A DNA stretch of 64,000 nucleotides, from NCBI RefSeq assembly GCF_005938385.1, contig NZ_VCRA01000001.1:433146-497145 (forward strand). The letters run 5' to 3'. A program made the position numbers and the translations under genes. How positions within the stretch are numbered: the stretch's first letter is position 1; each line of letters starts with the position of its first letter. The notes under the pieces are model-generated. The model made no database searches, had not been told where the DNA came from, and saw only the letters and a list, made by a program, of their open reading frames with translations. This DNA is from Paenibacillus mesophilus (GTDB lineage: Bacteria > Bacillota > Bacilli > Paenibacillales > NBRC-103111). This document shows, piece after piece, positions 1 to 8,701 of the stretch.

Positions 1-83
1 AAAAATCCGGTCGCCACCGAAACCAGCATCATAAGCGAGAACAGCGGATGAAGCCGGAAAATGATACCTCGCCATTTAATCAA
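1..83 (-). CDS. spoIVFB: Stage IV sporulation protein FB (N-terminal fragment, cut by window edge)
   Basis: Only the first 27 codons are in the window. Read from a TTG codon at 81-83 they give a protein starting (M)IKWRGIIFRLHPLFSLMML, which resembles the start of SpoIVFB, the M50-type intramembrane zinc metalloprotease that processes pro-sigma-K in the mother cell. The HPLF segment and the following hydrophobic run are what I recognise; the HExxH motif would lie outside the window. The frame overlaps the end of the upstream gene by 8 nt, which suggests translational coupling, and the fixed neighbour order spoIVFA-spoIVFB supports the call. An in-frame-looking ATG at 75 opens a different frame that does not look like this family. 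The start codon choice is inference. Confidence 0.7.
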   Translation of the reverse strand, partial: MIKWRGIIFRLHPLFSLMMLVSVATGF

Positions 84-1032
84 AGGATACCACTTCTGCA
101 GGATTGACGTATTGGTTATCTTTCTTGACCGCTACGTACAGCTTGCCCGCTCCGCCCGCGGCGTCTGTCGTCACGCTCCCGATCGTCTCCCCTCCCTTGA
201 CCCAGTCGTTCGGTTTGAGCGATGTTCCCTTTAACCAGCCATATGTCGATTGCAGGCCGCCCGCGTGCTGGATGACGACGACCGTAGCCTTGTCCGTTGC
301 CGTACTGACCGAAACGACTCTTCCCGTATCGAGTGCAGCAACCGCAGCCTCGGGCTCCGTCCGGATCGTAACGCCCGGATCTCCGTTCGCAGCCGCACCG
401 ACCACTTTGCCGCGAACGGGGGAATACAGCCGCTGCAGCGACGGCGAGCTCGCCTTCTGCGCTTCCGGGTCCGCCTTGGCTCTAAGCGACGGAAGAAAAG
501 CGGGCAAGCCGCCGAACTCGCGCTCGTACCAAGCCGCCACCGCCGAGAAATCGTAATCCTCGGTAAGTGCGGCCTTCACCCACTGCCGTCCCTGGTCGGC
601 CATCGGATGGTCGATTCGGAACATGCCCCATATACCGGCGAACAGCACGGCGCTAATCCCCAGCTTGATCCATATTTGACGTACGGTCGGGGGCTTCAGT
701 CCCCCGCTCTCCATCCAACCGTCGGAAGCCGGGCCGGGCGCCCGTTCGAACGACGACCACCGTTCCCTTTCTTGACGCTTCCATACATATTCGGGGTCCT
801 CCCGGCTGTAATCGATGCGCTGCGGTTCTTCTTCCCGGACACCTCGCTCGCGTTCCGTTTTCCCGTATTCGTTATCCTGCGTCCATCCGTAGCTTGTCTT
901 TGCTGGACCTTGGGCACGGCTCCCGCCGCTCCGAACAGGTCTAACGTCGCTTCGGTGTTCCCCTTGCTCGGATGCGATTATTTGTTTCATGCGATCCATA
1001 CGTCGCTGGCGCACGTTCGATTTCACTTCCAT
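76..1032 (-). CDS. spoIVFA: Stage IV sporulation protein FA, degenerate M23 (LytM) domain
   Basis: A 318-residue protein. SpoIVFA anchors and restrains the SpoIVFB protease in the outer forespore membrane until the sigma-K checkpoint is passed. The N-terminal ~125 residues are charged and cytosolic-looking, then comes one membrane segment (WIKLGISAVLFAGIWGMF), then a C-terminal LytM/M23-like domain of about 110 residues. The M23 zinc-ligand motifs are degraded: the usual final HxH is replaced by a KLYVAVKK segment, so hydrolase activity is unlikely, as in known SpoIVFA proteins. The start is the ATG at 1030-1032, preceded by GAGGGGGAACC; a longer frame to 1143 has no ribosome binding site. 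It sits directly before spoIVFB and downstream of minD, as in Bacillus. Confidence 0.85.
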   Translation of the reverse strand: MEVKSNVRQRRMDRMKQIIASEQGEHRSDVRPVRSGGSRAQGPAKTSYGWTQDNEYGKTERERGVREEEPQRIDYSREDPEYVWKRQERERWSSFERAPGPASDGWMESGGLKPPTVRQIWIKLGISAVLFAGIWGMFRIDHPMADQGRQWVKAALTEDYDFSAVAAWYEREFGGLPAFLPSLRAKADPEAQKASSPSLQRLYSPVRGKVVGAAANGDPGVTIRTEPEAAVAALDTGRVVSVSTATDKATVVVIQHAGGLQSTYGWLKGTSLKPNDWVKGGETIGSVTTDAAGGAGKLYVAVKKDNQYVNPAEVVSFD

Positions 1033-1187
1033 TTGTGGTTCCCCCTCAATCGCCTCGCCCACTCGGAGGATGCAGACAGGCTTTTCCCTACATCTTATGA
1101 AAGCCCGCCAAGAGGTAGAACACCGGTCCGGCCGCGCCGGCAACGCGGTTTATGCGTCAGTAGGTTGCTTCGGCGAAAAAAATAGGA

Positions 1188-1242
1188 GGCTCCCCCTAAA
1201 GTAGTAGGAATAGGCTTCGAAGATTCGCTTCACATTTGGGGG
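1188..1242 (-). repeat. Intergenic palindromic repeat, family 1 (copy 1)
   Basis: On the minus strand it begins CCCCCAAATGTGAAGCGAAT and ends ACTACTTTAGGGGGAGCC. It is a diverged copy of the ~55-60 bp element also found at 12498, 12569, 27497, 46130, 52597, 52660 and 52726. The arm complementarity is imperfect here. It lies between the end of rodA and the start of spoIVFA, next to the rodA terminator. Confidence 0.75.
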
Positions 1243-1245
1243 TAA

Positions 1246-1276
1246 ACAAAAAAACGTTCCCGTCAAGGAACGTTCC
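1246..1276 (-). terminator. Rho-independent terminator after rodA
   Basis: On the minus strand AACGTTCC (1267-1274) pairs with GGAACGTT (1253-1260) around a short loop and is followed by a run of T. It ends the transcript coming from rodA. Confidence 0.75.
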
Positions 1277-1332
1277 GTATGCCCGTTTAAGAACTTTAAC
1301 GGAAGCACCGCCCGTTATCCCGTTAAAGTTCA

Positions 1333-2487
1333 TTAATAAAGCGACTTCTGCTCCTGATGCACATGGATGCTCAGGACGATGCCGATGGCCATCATGTTGA
1401 TCAGAACGGAGGACCCGCCATAGCTGACGAACGGCAGCGTAATGCCCGTAAGCGGCATAATGCCGATCATCATGCCGATGTTCTCGAACACCTGGAAGAC
1501 GTACATCGAGACGATCCCGATGATAATATACGCGCCCGTCCGGTTCTGACTTTGAATCGAGATGTAAATCATCCTGTAAATGAGCAGGAAGTAGAGCAGC
1601 AGCAGCACCGACGAACCGATAAAGCCGAATTCCTCGCCGATTACGACGAAGATCGAGTCCGAATACGGCAGCGGGATAAAGCCTTTCTGAATGGAGTCCC
1701 CGTTCATATAGGTTTCTCCAGTCAAACCGCCGGAGCCGATCGCCCGCATCGAGTTATGCACTTGATACTTGGCGTCGGCCGAAGCGGATTCCGGATCGAT
1801 GAACGTATGAATCCGGTTGATCCGATGCACCCATTCTCCCTTATCGTTGTCCTTCAAATACTGCACAGCCGGGTCGTAATACAGCTGAAACAAATAAAAG
1901 AATAAGGCGATGAAGCCCGCGATCAACGCGCTGCCGATCAGCACATGCGTATACTTGATATTGCCGATCCAGTATAGGACAAGGAGAATAACGAGAAAAA
2001 TGATCGCATTGCCGAGGTCCGGCTGGATAACGATAAGACCGACCGGGAGCGCCACCATCAGTCCGATCGGAACGACCTCCTGCCAAAACCGCAGCGGCTC
2101 TCCTTCCCGCCTGCCCAAGAAGGCGGAAATCGCGACGATCGTCAGCAGCTTGACCAATTCGGCAGGCTGAAAGTTGAAGCCGAACGGCAAGATGAACCAG
2201 CTTTTGGCCGAGTTTTTCTCCACTCCGAATAAATAGACCGCAACGAGAAGCAATATTCCGATGGCATACAAATACCAGGCGCCCTTGACTAGGAGCCGGT
2301 AATCGAACAGCATCGCGCCGAACAATACGACGAAGCCTATGGAGTAATTGATGACGTTTTTGACGTCCGTTCCGTGAAACAACGGGTCGTTAGCGGTGGC
2401 GCTATGTACGACGATCGTGCTGATCCCCATGAACAGCGCCATCAAGATGACAATGGACCAATCCGTTTTTTTCAGTTTGTCCAGCAA
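1333..2487 (-). CDS. rodA: Rod-shape SEDS peptidoglycan glycosyltransferase RodA
   Basis: A 384-residue polytopic membrane protein of the SEDS (RodA/FtsW/SpoVE) family, which polymerises lipid II glycan strands with a class B PBP in the elongasome. About ten hydrophobic segments are visible. The conserved stretches FNFQPAELVKL (residues ~105-115), QPDLGNAIIF and the C-terminal LPFVSYGGSS are SEDS signatures. The start at 2485-2487 is preceded by GGATGAGACG in the short gap after minD. Its place directly after minCD and mreBCD argues for RodA rather than FtsW or SpoVE. In Bacillus subtilis rodA is not in this cluster, so the position is a lineage-specific arrangement. It is probably the last gene of the mre-min transcript, since a terminator follows. 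Confidence 0.9.
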   Translation of the reverse strand: MLDKLKKTDWSIVILMALFMGISTIVVHSATANDPLFHGTDVKNVINYSIGFVVLFGAMLFDYRLLVKGAWYLYAIGILLLVAVYLFGVEKNSAKSWFILPFGFNFQPAELVKLLTIVAISAFLGRREGEPLRFWQEVVPIGLMVALPVGLIVIQPDLGNAIIFLVILLVLYWIGNIKYTHVLIGSALIAGFIALFFYLFQLYYDPAVQYLKDNDKGEWVHRINRIHTFIDPESASADAKYQVHNSMRAIGSGGLTGETYMNGDSIQKGFIPLPYSDSIFVVIGEEFGFIGSSVLLLLYFLLIYRMIYISIQSQNRTGAYIIIGIVSMYVFQVFENIGMMIGIMPLTGITLPFVSYGGSSVLINMMAIGIVLSIHVHQEQKSLY

Positions 2488-2494
2488 CTTCGTC

Positions 2495-3289
2495 TCATCC
2501 TATTCCGAATAGCTTCTTCATTTTCCCCATCACGCCGACCTTCTCTTCAAGCGGCATAAGCGGTACCGTGTCGCCCAAGATCCGTCTCGCGATGTTGCGG
2601 TAGGCGATGGCCGCGCGGGATTTCGGGTTCATGACCGTCGGCTCCCCGCTGTTCGCCGACTTGATGACGGCTTCGTCGTCGGGTACGATGCCGAGCAGAT
2701 CGATCGCCAGAACCGAACAGATCTCGTCGATGTCGAGCATTTCGCCCTTCTTCATCATCGTAGCTTTCACGCGATTGATGATCAGCTTCGGGCCGTGAAC
2801 GCGTTCCTGCTCGAGCAGACCGATGATCCGGTCCGCATCGCGTACCGCAGCCAGTTCCGGCGTCGTTACTACGATCGCTTTGTCGGCGCCGGCTACCGCG
2901 TTTTTGAACCCCTGCTCGATGCCGGCCGGGCAGTCGATGATGACGTACTCGTACTCCTTCTTCAGCTCCAGCACCATATCCCGCACCGCTTCCGGGGAAA
3001 CGGAATGCTTGTCCTTCGTCTGTGCGGCCGGGAGCATATACAGCTCGTCGAACCGCTTGTCTTTGATCAGCGCCTGTTGCAGCCGGCAGCGGCCTTCGGC
3101 TACGTCGACCAGGTCGTAGATGATCCTGTTCTCGAGACCCATCACGACGTCCAAGTTGCGCAAACCGATGTCGGTATCAACCATGCATACTTTTTTGCCC
3201 AGCAGCGCCAGCGCAGTGCCCAAATTGGCGGAAGTCGTCGTTTTGCCGACGCCCCCTTTGCCGGAAGTAATGACGATTGCCTCTCCCAT
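2495..3289 (-). CDS. minD: Septum site-determining ATPase MinD
   Basis: A 264-residue ParA/MinD-type ATPase that carries MinC to the membrane and blocks polar division. The deviant Walker A motif GKGGVGKT is at residues 10-17, the VDTDIGLRNLDVVMGLENR stretch follows, and the C-terminal amphipathic membrane-targeting helix (GVMGKMKKLFGIG) is intact. The ATG at 3287-3289 is chosen because AGGAG lies 9 nt before it; an ATG three codons earlier sits directly on the ribosome binding site. It starts 14 nt after minC and is followed 7 nt later by rodA. No minE is present, as usual in Bacilli, where DivIVA supplies topology. Confidence 0.96.
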   Translation of the reverse strand: MGEAIVITSGKGGVGKTTTSANLGTALALLGKKVCMVDTDIGLRNLDVVMGLENRIIYDLVDVAEGRCRLQQALIKDKRFDELYMLPAAQTKDKHSVSPEAVRDMVLELKKEYEYVIIDCPAGIEQGFKNAVAGADKAIVVTTPELAAVRDADRIIGLLEQERVHGPKLIINRVKATMMKKGEMLDIDEICSVLAIDLLGIVPDDEAVIKSANSGEPTVMNPKSRAAIAYRNIARRILGDTVPLMPLEEKVGVMGKMKKLFGIG

Positions 3290-3303
3290 GCGATTCATCT
3301 CCT

Positions 3304-3969
3304 TTACATGCCGCCGAACGGATGGTCCGGCCGCAACCGGTGAAGTTGGTTGATTTTATCGATTTCCATGCTTCCTTCGCGGATGTAGGCGAACTCCATC
3401 GAAGCGTCCTCGATTCCCCATTCGTCGGGAGGACGGCTGATGACATCCGCGATGCGCAGCTGCGTCGGGCGCATGTAGGACGCCGCGATAAGAGCGCGCT
3501 CGTTCCCTCCCAAGCCGGCATGGGCCATCCCCCGCAGCGCTCCCAGCACGAAAATATCCCCGGTGCACAGCAGCGTCCCGCCCGGATTGACATCCCCCAG
3601 AAACAGCAGGTGCCCTTCGTGCTTAACCGTTTGCCCCGAACGGATGATGCCTTTGTATACCGTGACCCTCTCCGGGACCGGCGCACGGGCTTCCTGCGCG
3701 GATTCGTCCGACTCGATGCTTTGCACGAGCAAGTTGCCGCTCTTGCCTATCAGTTCTTTAATCGCTTCTTTTTCCTCATCGCTCGACGTTCGTTTCCCCA
3801 GCTTGATCTGCACATGAACGACCGGTCCCGCCAATATGTTCCGGTGCGTATTGTCGAGCTTGTGTTCCAGCTCCTGCAACGCTTCGGCAAACGGACACGA
3901 ATCGTCGATCACGAATACGAGTCCTTCTTTGACTCCTTTTATCGTAACGAGGTGCTTCGTTTCCGCCAT
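3304..3969 (-). CDS. minC: Septum site-determining protein MinC
   Basis: A 221-residue FtsZ-polymerisation inhibitor that acts with MinD. The N-terminal ~100 residues form the FtsZ-inhibiting domain and the C-terminal half is the right-handed beta-helix dimerisation/MinD-binding domain, recognisable by the glycine-rich GDVNPGG and GDIFVLGALRGMAHAG segments. The ATG at 3967-3969 follows TAGGAGG with good spacing. It lies between mreD and minD in the same transcript. Confidence 0.93.
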   Translation of the reverse strand: MAETKHLVTIKGVKEGLVFVIDDSCPFAEALQELEHKLDNTHRNILAGPVVHVQIKLGKRTSSDEEKEAIKELIGKSGNLLVQSIESDESAQEARAPVPERVTVYKGIIRSGQTVKHEGHLLFLGDVNPGGTLLCTGDIFVLGALRGMAHAGLGGNERALIAASYMRPTQLRIADVISRPPDEWGIEDASMEFAYIREGSMEIDKINQLHRLRPDHPFGGM

Positions 3970-4038
3970 CGACCCAAAATCCTCCTACCTAACAATTCTC
4001 CGAAAGCCGGTCTGCCTCCTGCCGATCGTTTCCGAACG

Positions 4039-4581
4039 TCATTTTTCTTCCGGCTCCCGGTCCGCATCGGCGTCTTCAAGCCATTTGCGCGCGGGCATGT
4101 AGATCAGGAGCGCGATCAGCGCGTTGAACAGCATGCTGGGCAATATTTGGTTCAGGAACGTCCATTCGTATCCGATATGGACCACGCCCAAGAAGACTCG
4201 GTATATGCCGTATACGAGCGAATCGTAGGCGAAAAACCCGAGCATCGCGGCCAGCAGGCTGATAAAGATGCCGCGGCTCGACGGACGGAACGCAAGACCG
4301 ACCAAGTAACCGACGAGCCCCATACTGAACGAATATACGCCAAGAGCGTGACCATAGTAAATAAAATCTTGCAATAGGCCGAAAGCAAGTCCGTAAACGA
4401 GCCCTTGATACCGGCTCCGGTAAATGGCAATGAAGATGACGCCCGCCAGTACAAGATGCGGCGCTACGAGTACGGTCGATTGCCAGACGGGCGGAATAAT
4501 CCAGCTGAAGATCGTGCCTTCCAGCAGAAACAGAATGAACAATCCGAGAAAGATCCGGTAACGGCGCATGCTCCACCTCAC
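4039..4581 (-). CDS. mreD: Rod shape-determining membrane protein MreD
   Basis: A ~180-residue integral membrane protein with about five hydrophobic segments, a part of the elongasome with MreC and RodA. Two starts are possible. A GTG at 4579-4581 overlaps the mreC stop codon as GTGA and would be translationally coupled. An ATG at 4567-4569 lies four codons later, but the AGGTGG before it is very close. I give the longer form. The tail is acidic (EDADADREPEEK). The mreC-mreD-minC order is the canonical one. Confidence 0.88.
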   Translation of the reverse strand: MRWSMRRYRIFLGLFILFLLEGTIFSWIIPPVWQSTVLVAPHLVLAGVIFIAIYRSRYQGLVYGLAFGLLQDFIYYGHALGVYSFSMGLVGYLVGLAFRPSSRGIFISLLAAMLGFFAYDSLVYGIYRVFLGVVHIGYEWTFLNQILPSMLFNALIALLIYMPARKWLEDADADREPEEK

Positions 4582-5441
4582 AGCTCGGGCACTTCAATGA
4601 CGAACACTTCGCGCAAATGATTGAACGAAGCGAACGGCTTGATCTGTGCCGTATGGGTGATGCCGAATTCGCCTTCGTCGCGCGAGACGACTTCGCCGAT
4701 CTCGATGCCCCGCGGGAACAATTGGCCGACGCCGGAAGTTACGATGACATCGCCCGCCGTCAGATTGTCCGTCTTCGGAATTTTATTCATGACGAGCATC
4801 CCTTTTTCCCGGTCGTATCCTTCCATTATGCCGAACGATTCGTTCTCTCTTCCTTTTACCGTAACGGCGATAGCTTTGGTGCTGCTGGAATCGAGATCGG
4901 TTATAAGCTGAACGTTCGAGTAGAACGGGGATACGTCGACGATTCTCCCGATCAGCCCTTCCACGGACATGACCGCCATGTTCGGCTTGATCCCGTCCTT
5001 TTCCCCGAGATTGATCACGATCGTATTGTTGAACGGATCCGGGCTCGAAGCATACACCTCGGCAATGCGGTACTTGTACTTGTTCGACTGCTGCTGCCGC
5101 TCGGTAAAACCTAGCTGGTCCTTCAGCCGTTTGTTTTGCGCCTCCAGATCGTTCAGCCGGGCCGTATCTTTCGCATATTGGGTCAAAGACAGCTTCAGCT
5201 GGCGATTCTCCTCGTACAATACGGAAATCCGGCGCACATCTTCAAAGAAGCCCGCTACGGCGCGAGCGGGCTTGTTCAACCATCCTTGAACGTAAGTGAC
5301 GGTATCCTTCAAAAACCCTTCCGGCCAGGACATCGCGCCCCGGCCCCCAAACGTAAAGCCCATCAGGGCGACGAACACGATGACGCCCGCCATCAAGACG
5401 ATGAGCCTTTTATTCCCCAGCCATTTGAACAAAGCGAACAC
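4578..5441 (-). CDS. mreC: Rod shape-determining protein MreC
   Basis: A 287-residue bitopic protein linking cytosolic MreB to the periplasmic-side wall synthases. It has one N-terminal membrane segment (residues ~10-31), a coiled coil at about 65-105 (rich in L, N, E and K), and the two C-terminal beta-barrel domains of MreC, seen in NTIVINLGEKDGIKPNMAVM and VIVTSGVGQLFPRGIEIG. It starts 77 nt after mreB and overlaps mreD by 4 nt. Confidence 0.93.
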   Translation of the reverse strand: MFALFKWLGNKRLIVLMAGVIVFVALMGFTFGGRGAMSWPEGFLKDTVTYVQGWLNKPARAVAGFFEDVRRISVLYEENRQLKLSLTQYAKDTARLNDLEAQNKRLKDQLGFTERQQQSNKYKYRIAEVYASSPDPFNNTIVINLGEKDGIKPNMAVMSVEGLIGRIVDVSPFYSNVQLITDLDSSSTKAIAVTVKGRENESFGIMEGYDREKGMLVMNKIPKTDNLTAGDVIVTSGVGQLFPRGIEIGEVVSRDEGEFGITHTAQIKPFASFNHLREVFVIEVPEL

Positions 5442-5518
5442 CTTCCAACGGTCTGTCCGGTTCGCTTGCCGCGCACCCTCTCCGTGCGTCGCGGCTTACC
5501 GGCACTGTCGTAGCGAGT

Positions 5519-6556
5519 CTAGCGAATGGACTTGGCGGCCTGACCCGGTCTCGTCGATTTAAACAGATGGATGTTATCGAGTGCACGTCCGGTTCCGATC
5601 GCCACACAGTCTAGCGGATTCTCCGCCACAAGCACCGGCATCCCGGTCTCGCGGGCCAGAAGCTTGTCCAGATTATGCAGCAAGGCGCCGCCGCCGGTCA
5701 GCACGATGCCCCGGTCCATAATGTCCGCGGCAAGCTCCGGCGGACATCTTTCCAGCGTAATCTTAACGGCGTCGACGATTTTGTTGACCGTATCGGCCAA
5801 TGCTTCCGTAATTTCGTCGGACGTGACGGACATCGTCTTCGGCAAGCCCGATACGAGGTCGCGGCCGCGGATTTCGATCGACTTCGGCACTTCCATCGGC
5901 TGTGCGGAACCGATCTCCAGCTTCAGCTGCTCGGAGGTGCGCTCCCCGATCATCAAATTGTACGTTTTTTTGATGTACTGCATGATGGCTTCGTCCATCT
6001 CGTCGCCGGCGACACGGATCGAATTGCTCGTCACGATACCGCCGAGCGAGATGACGGCTATTTCCGTCGTCCCTCCGCCGATATCGACGACCATGCTGCC
6101 CGTCGGCTCCCATACCGGCAAGTCGGCGCCGATGGCGGCCGCAAACGGCTCTTCAATCGTATACGCTTCGCGGGCGCCCGCTTGTTTGGTCGCATCCTCC
6201 ACGGCGCGCTTCTCCACCGCGGTAATGCCGCAAGGGACGCATACCATCACGCTCGGCCTGCGCGGAAACAGCACCCGCTGCTTTTGCGCCTGACGCAAAA
6301 AATAATTGATCATCGTCGCCGTCGTTTCGAAATCCGCAATGACTCCGTCCTTCATTGGACGTACGGCCCGAATGTTGCCGGGCGTGCGGCCGATCATTTT
6401 TTTGGCGGCGTCTCCGACCGCCTCGATCGTCTTTGTATCGGTACGCAGAGCAACCACGGACGGCTCTCTGACCACTATTCCTTTACCTTTCACATATACG
6501 AGCGTATTGGCCGTTCCCAGGTCAATGCCCAAATCTTTCGAGAAGCTTCCGAACAT
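5519..6556 (-). CDS. mreB: Actin-like cell shape protein MreB
   Basis: A 345-residue bacterial actin that guides lateral wall synthesis. It opens with the phosphate-1 loop ([19 protein letters not shown]), has the phosphate-2 motif [18 protein letters not shown], and ends with [19 protein letters not shown], all typical of MreB/Mbl. Being upstream of mreCD identifies it as MreB rather than Mbl or MreBH. The ATG at 6556 follows AGGAGATAAAG. It has the usual length for the family. Confidence 0.96.
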   Translation of the reverse strand: MFGSFSKDLGIDLGTANTLVYVKGKGIVVREPSVVALRTDTKTIEAVGDAAKKMIGRTPGNIRAVRPMKDGVIADFETTATMINYFLRQAQKQRVLFPRRPSVMVCVPCGITAVEKRAVEDATKQAGAREAYTIEEPFAAAIGADLPVWEPTGSMVVDIGGGTTEIAVISLGGIVTSNSIRVAGDEMDEAIMQYIKKTYNLMIGERTSEQLKLEIGSAQPMEVPKSIEIRGRDLVSGLPKTMSVTSDEITEALADTVNKIVDAVKITLERCPPELAADIMDRGIVLTGGGALLHNLDKLLARETGMPVLVAENPLDCVAIGTGRALDNIHLFKSTRPGQAAKSIR

Positions 6557-6647
6557 AAGTTGCTTTATCTCCTTTCGTAACCAAAACGTATATCCGCGTA
6601 CACGACTTTCAGAAACCGTACGTTCGGATGTCCGTCATTTCATTATA

Positions 6648-7349
6648 TTACATCAACCCTAGTTCCTTCAAACTGACGCTCGTCAGGTCGCCGATGATCA
6701 CATGATCGAGCACATCGATGCCGATAACGGAACCGGCTTCGACCAGCCTGCGCGTAATATCGATATCTTCCGGGCTGGGCGTCGGGTCGCCGCTCGGATG
6801 ATTGTGCACGCAAATAATGGAGGCGCTGCTCCGCTTGATAGCCGCGAGAAATACCTCGCGCGGATGCACGATCGACGCGTTCAAGCTGCCGATCGACAGC
6901 GTCTCCTGTCCGATGACGTGATTTTTCGTGTTCAAGAACAAGCAAACGAAGTGTTCCTTCTGCAAATAGCGGAGATCTTCCATCATTAGTAGGGAAACGT
7001 CGTGAGGGGACCGTATCGTTACGGTTTCCGGCTGGGCGGTGCGGACGAGTCTTTTCCCCAGCTCGATGCCGGCTTGTACTTGCAGCGCCTTGGCATGTCC
7101 GATTCCTTTCAGCGCCGTCAATTGCTCGGTGTTCATTTCAACGAGCCGCCTGAGACCTCCCGCTTCAATCAGCAGCCGTTGGGCCAGCGCGACCGCGGAT
7201 TCATTGATCGTGCCGGTCCTCAGCAGGATCGCGAGCAGCTCGGCATTGCTGAGCGCGCCCGCTCCGGCTCGAAGCATTCGTTCGCGCGGCCGTTCCTCCA
7301 TCGGCACATCGCGCATGGTATAAGCGGAAGTTGCGGAACATTCCATCAT
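6648..7349 (-). CDS. radC: RadC-family JAB/MPN domain protein
   Basis: A 233-residue RadC protein. An N-terminal helix-hairpin-helix-like region (ALSNAELLAILLRTG, LTALKGIGHAKA) precedes a JAB1/MPN metallo-isopeptidase-like domain with the intact zinc motif HNHPSGDPTPSPEDI. The old DNA-repair assignment of RadC is doubtful and the true substrate is unknown. The ATG at 7347-7349 follows AGAGGGAAA; the 43 residues upstream in the same frame have no ribosome binding site and are unlike the family. maf-radC-mreB is the Bacillus order. Confidence 0.92.
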   Translation of the reverse strand: MMECSATSAYTMRDVPMEERPRERMLRAGAGALSNAELLAILLRTGTINESAVALAQRLLIEAGGLRRLVEMNTEQLTALKGIGHAKALQVQAGIELGKRLVRTAQPETVTIRSPHDVSLLMMEDLRYLQKEHFVCLFLNTKNHVIGQETLSIGSLNASIVHPREVFLAAIKRSSASIICVHNHPSGDPTPSPEDIDITRRLVEAGSVIGIDVLDHVIIGDLTSVSLKELGLM

Positions 7350-7459
7350 TTTCCCTCTTTCGACAAAATTGGGATCGATCCTTGTCCATCCATTATACCA
7401 CCTACTTCTATTGTATATGAAATGGTTCGAAAAAAAATCGGCGATAAAGTCCGCCGGGC

Positions 7460-7492
7460 AAAAAAACAGCCCCGGCATGCCGCCGGGGGCTG
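7460..7492 (-). terminator. Terminator after the mgtC-like gene
   Basis: On the minus strand AGCCCCCGGC pairs with GCCGGGGCT around a short loop, followed by TTTTTTT. It lies between the MgtC-family gene and radC, and separates the two transcripts. Confidence 0.85.
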
Positions 7493-7553
7493 AAGTTGTT
7501 GAGAAAGGCCTCTTTTGGACTGTTTCATTCTCTTTTTGACTTTCTCAACAGCC
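7488..7553. repeat. Interrupted long inverted repeat
   Basis: CTTTCTCAACAGCC at 7540-7553 is the exact reverse complement of GGCTG (7488-7492) joined to GTTGAGAAAG (7498-7507), if a 5-nt insert is skipped. The loop is about 32 nt. It overlaps the terminator and lies just after the mgtC-like stop codon, so it may be part of the 3' end structure. Confidence 0.55.
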
Positions 7554-7583
7554 CTGGGCGAGTCTGGGTATTCTCGAAGCGGC

Positions 7584-8360
7584 TCAGCCTTGGCCGGAAG
7601 CCGACCTCCCGCCGGATACGGCGGTCAGCTTGGCGGACGGCATCGAGTTCGACTCCAAGCCGATTACGTCGGGAATCGTCAATATTTCCTCGATCGCCCT
7701 CAGCAGCTTGTCGGTGCTCGTCGTTCTGAGCGTAAAGCGGAGCTCCATCGTACCGCTTCCTTCCTGGTCCGTCAAAGCGGAGCTTGCGGACTGCATGACC
7801 AAATTTTTGATCTGGATGCCCTGCTCGCCGAACTTCGTCGCGATTCGTCCGAGCGTGCCCGGCCGGTCGTATATTTTCATGACTACATCCTGGTTGCGGC
7901 GGTTGCGCAGAAGATATTTCTCCCACTTGTTCAGCAGGAACAAACTGACCAGCACGAGAAACGTTGCAAGCACCGCCGGGTAATAGAAGCCTGCGCCTAC
8001 GGACAGCCCGATGGCCGCCACGACCCATACCGAAGCGGCCGTCGTCAGTCCCGATATGCTCGAGCCGTTGCGGATGATCGCGCCCGCACCGAGAAATCCG
8101 ATGCCGCTGATCACCTGCGCCGCCAGACGGGCCGGGTCGGTCCTTACATTCGGCTCCGCTACGAATTGGGAGAAACCGTAGATGGACAACAGCATGATCG
8201 AGGCCGAGCCGATGCACACCAGAATATGCGTCCGAAATCCGGCGGCGTGATTGCTCCATTCCCGCTCCAGCCCGATCAGCCCTCCGAGCACGACCGCCAA
8301 TACCATGCGCAACGTCAAATCGAGATGGGAAATATGCCACACGCTTTCATCAATCATCAT
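7584..8360 (-). CDS. MgtC/SapB-family membrane protein
   Basis: A 258-residue protein. The N-terminal ~140 residues carry the MgtC/SapB domain with four or five membrane segments and the signatures GGLIGLEREW, HILVCIGSASIML and GIGFLGAGAII. The C-terminal ~100 residues form a soluble ACT-like domain (VVMKIYDRPGTLGRIATKFGEQ). MgtC proteins are linked to magnesium limitation and ATP synthase control in some bacteria; the role here is unknown. Start: AAGGAAG precedes two adjacent ATGs at 8358-8360 and 8355-8357. The gene is not part of the Bacillus maf-radC block, so it is an insertion. It has its own promoter and a ~240-nt leader. Confidence 0.85.
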   Translation of the reverse strand: MMIDESVWHISHLDLTLRMVLAVVLGGLIGLEREWSNHAAGFRTHILVCIGSASIMLLSIYGFSQFVAEPNVRTDPARLAAQVISGIGFLGAGAIIRNGSSISGLTTAASVWVVAAIGLSVGAGFYYPAVLATFLVLVSLFLLNKWEKYLLRNRRNQDVVMKIYDRPGTLGRIATKFGEQGIQIKNLVMQSASSALTDQEGSGTMELRFTLRTTSTDKLLRAIEEILTIPDVIGLESNSMPSAKLTAVSGGRSASGQG

Positions 8361-8602
8361 CAGCACTTCCTTAGCTCTTAGTTCATGCGCGTCAGCGGCA
8401 CGTTCCGGTTGCGGATACTGATTTCGCTTAATGAATAAGAAAATTCAATTCCGATAAAAAAATGTTGAACCATCCGGATGCCTGTCTTAAAGCGCATGCC
8501 AAACATGCAACTCATAGGCTATCGGGATATCTCAACGTCTCCACCCGGTCATCCTATTAGATTGTAAGCGGCGTTAACCGCTTTCAAGAACTTTAATAAT
8601 TA
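8361..8602 (-). promoter_or_regulatory. Long structured 5' leader of the mgtC-like gene (candidate cis-regulatory RNA)
   Basis: The leader runs from the promoter at 8609-8637 to the start codon. Seen on the minus strand: AAGCGG/CCGCTT, ATAGG/CCTAT enclosing CCGGG/CCCG, GCATG/CATGC, GGATG/CATCC and GTTGA/TCAAC pairings. The last pairing ends just before a T7 run (8456-8462), as in a conditional terminator. I could not match it to the M-box (ykoK) consensus or to the yybP-ykoY manganese class. Regulation is inference. Confidence 0.5.
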
Positions 8603-8608
8603 TTTAAC

Positions 8609-8637
8609 ATTATGGTCTCTTGCGTTTCGAATGTCAA
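8609..8637 (-). promoter_or_regulatory. Sigma-A promoter of the mgtC-like gene
   Basis: On the minus strand TTGACA (8632-8637), a 17-nt spacer and CATAAT (8609-8614). This is close to consensus and correctly oriented for the gene. Confidence 0.75.
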
Positions 8638-8701
8638 TAGGCTTTCGCCCTTCATGTGAACAAATATATCATGGGTGCACGCAAAAAAAAGAACGCACGG
8701 A

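Noticed and set aside
8361-8602. M-box magnesium riboswitch before the mgtC-like gene
   Set aside because: The expected conserved M-box blocks were not found; kept only as an unassigned structured leader.
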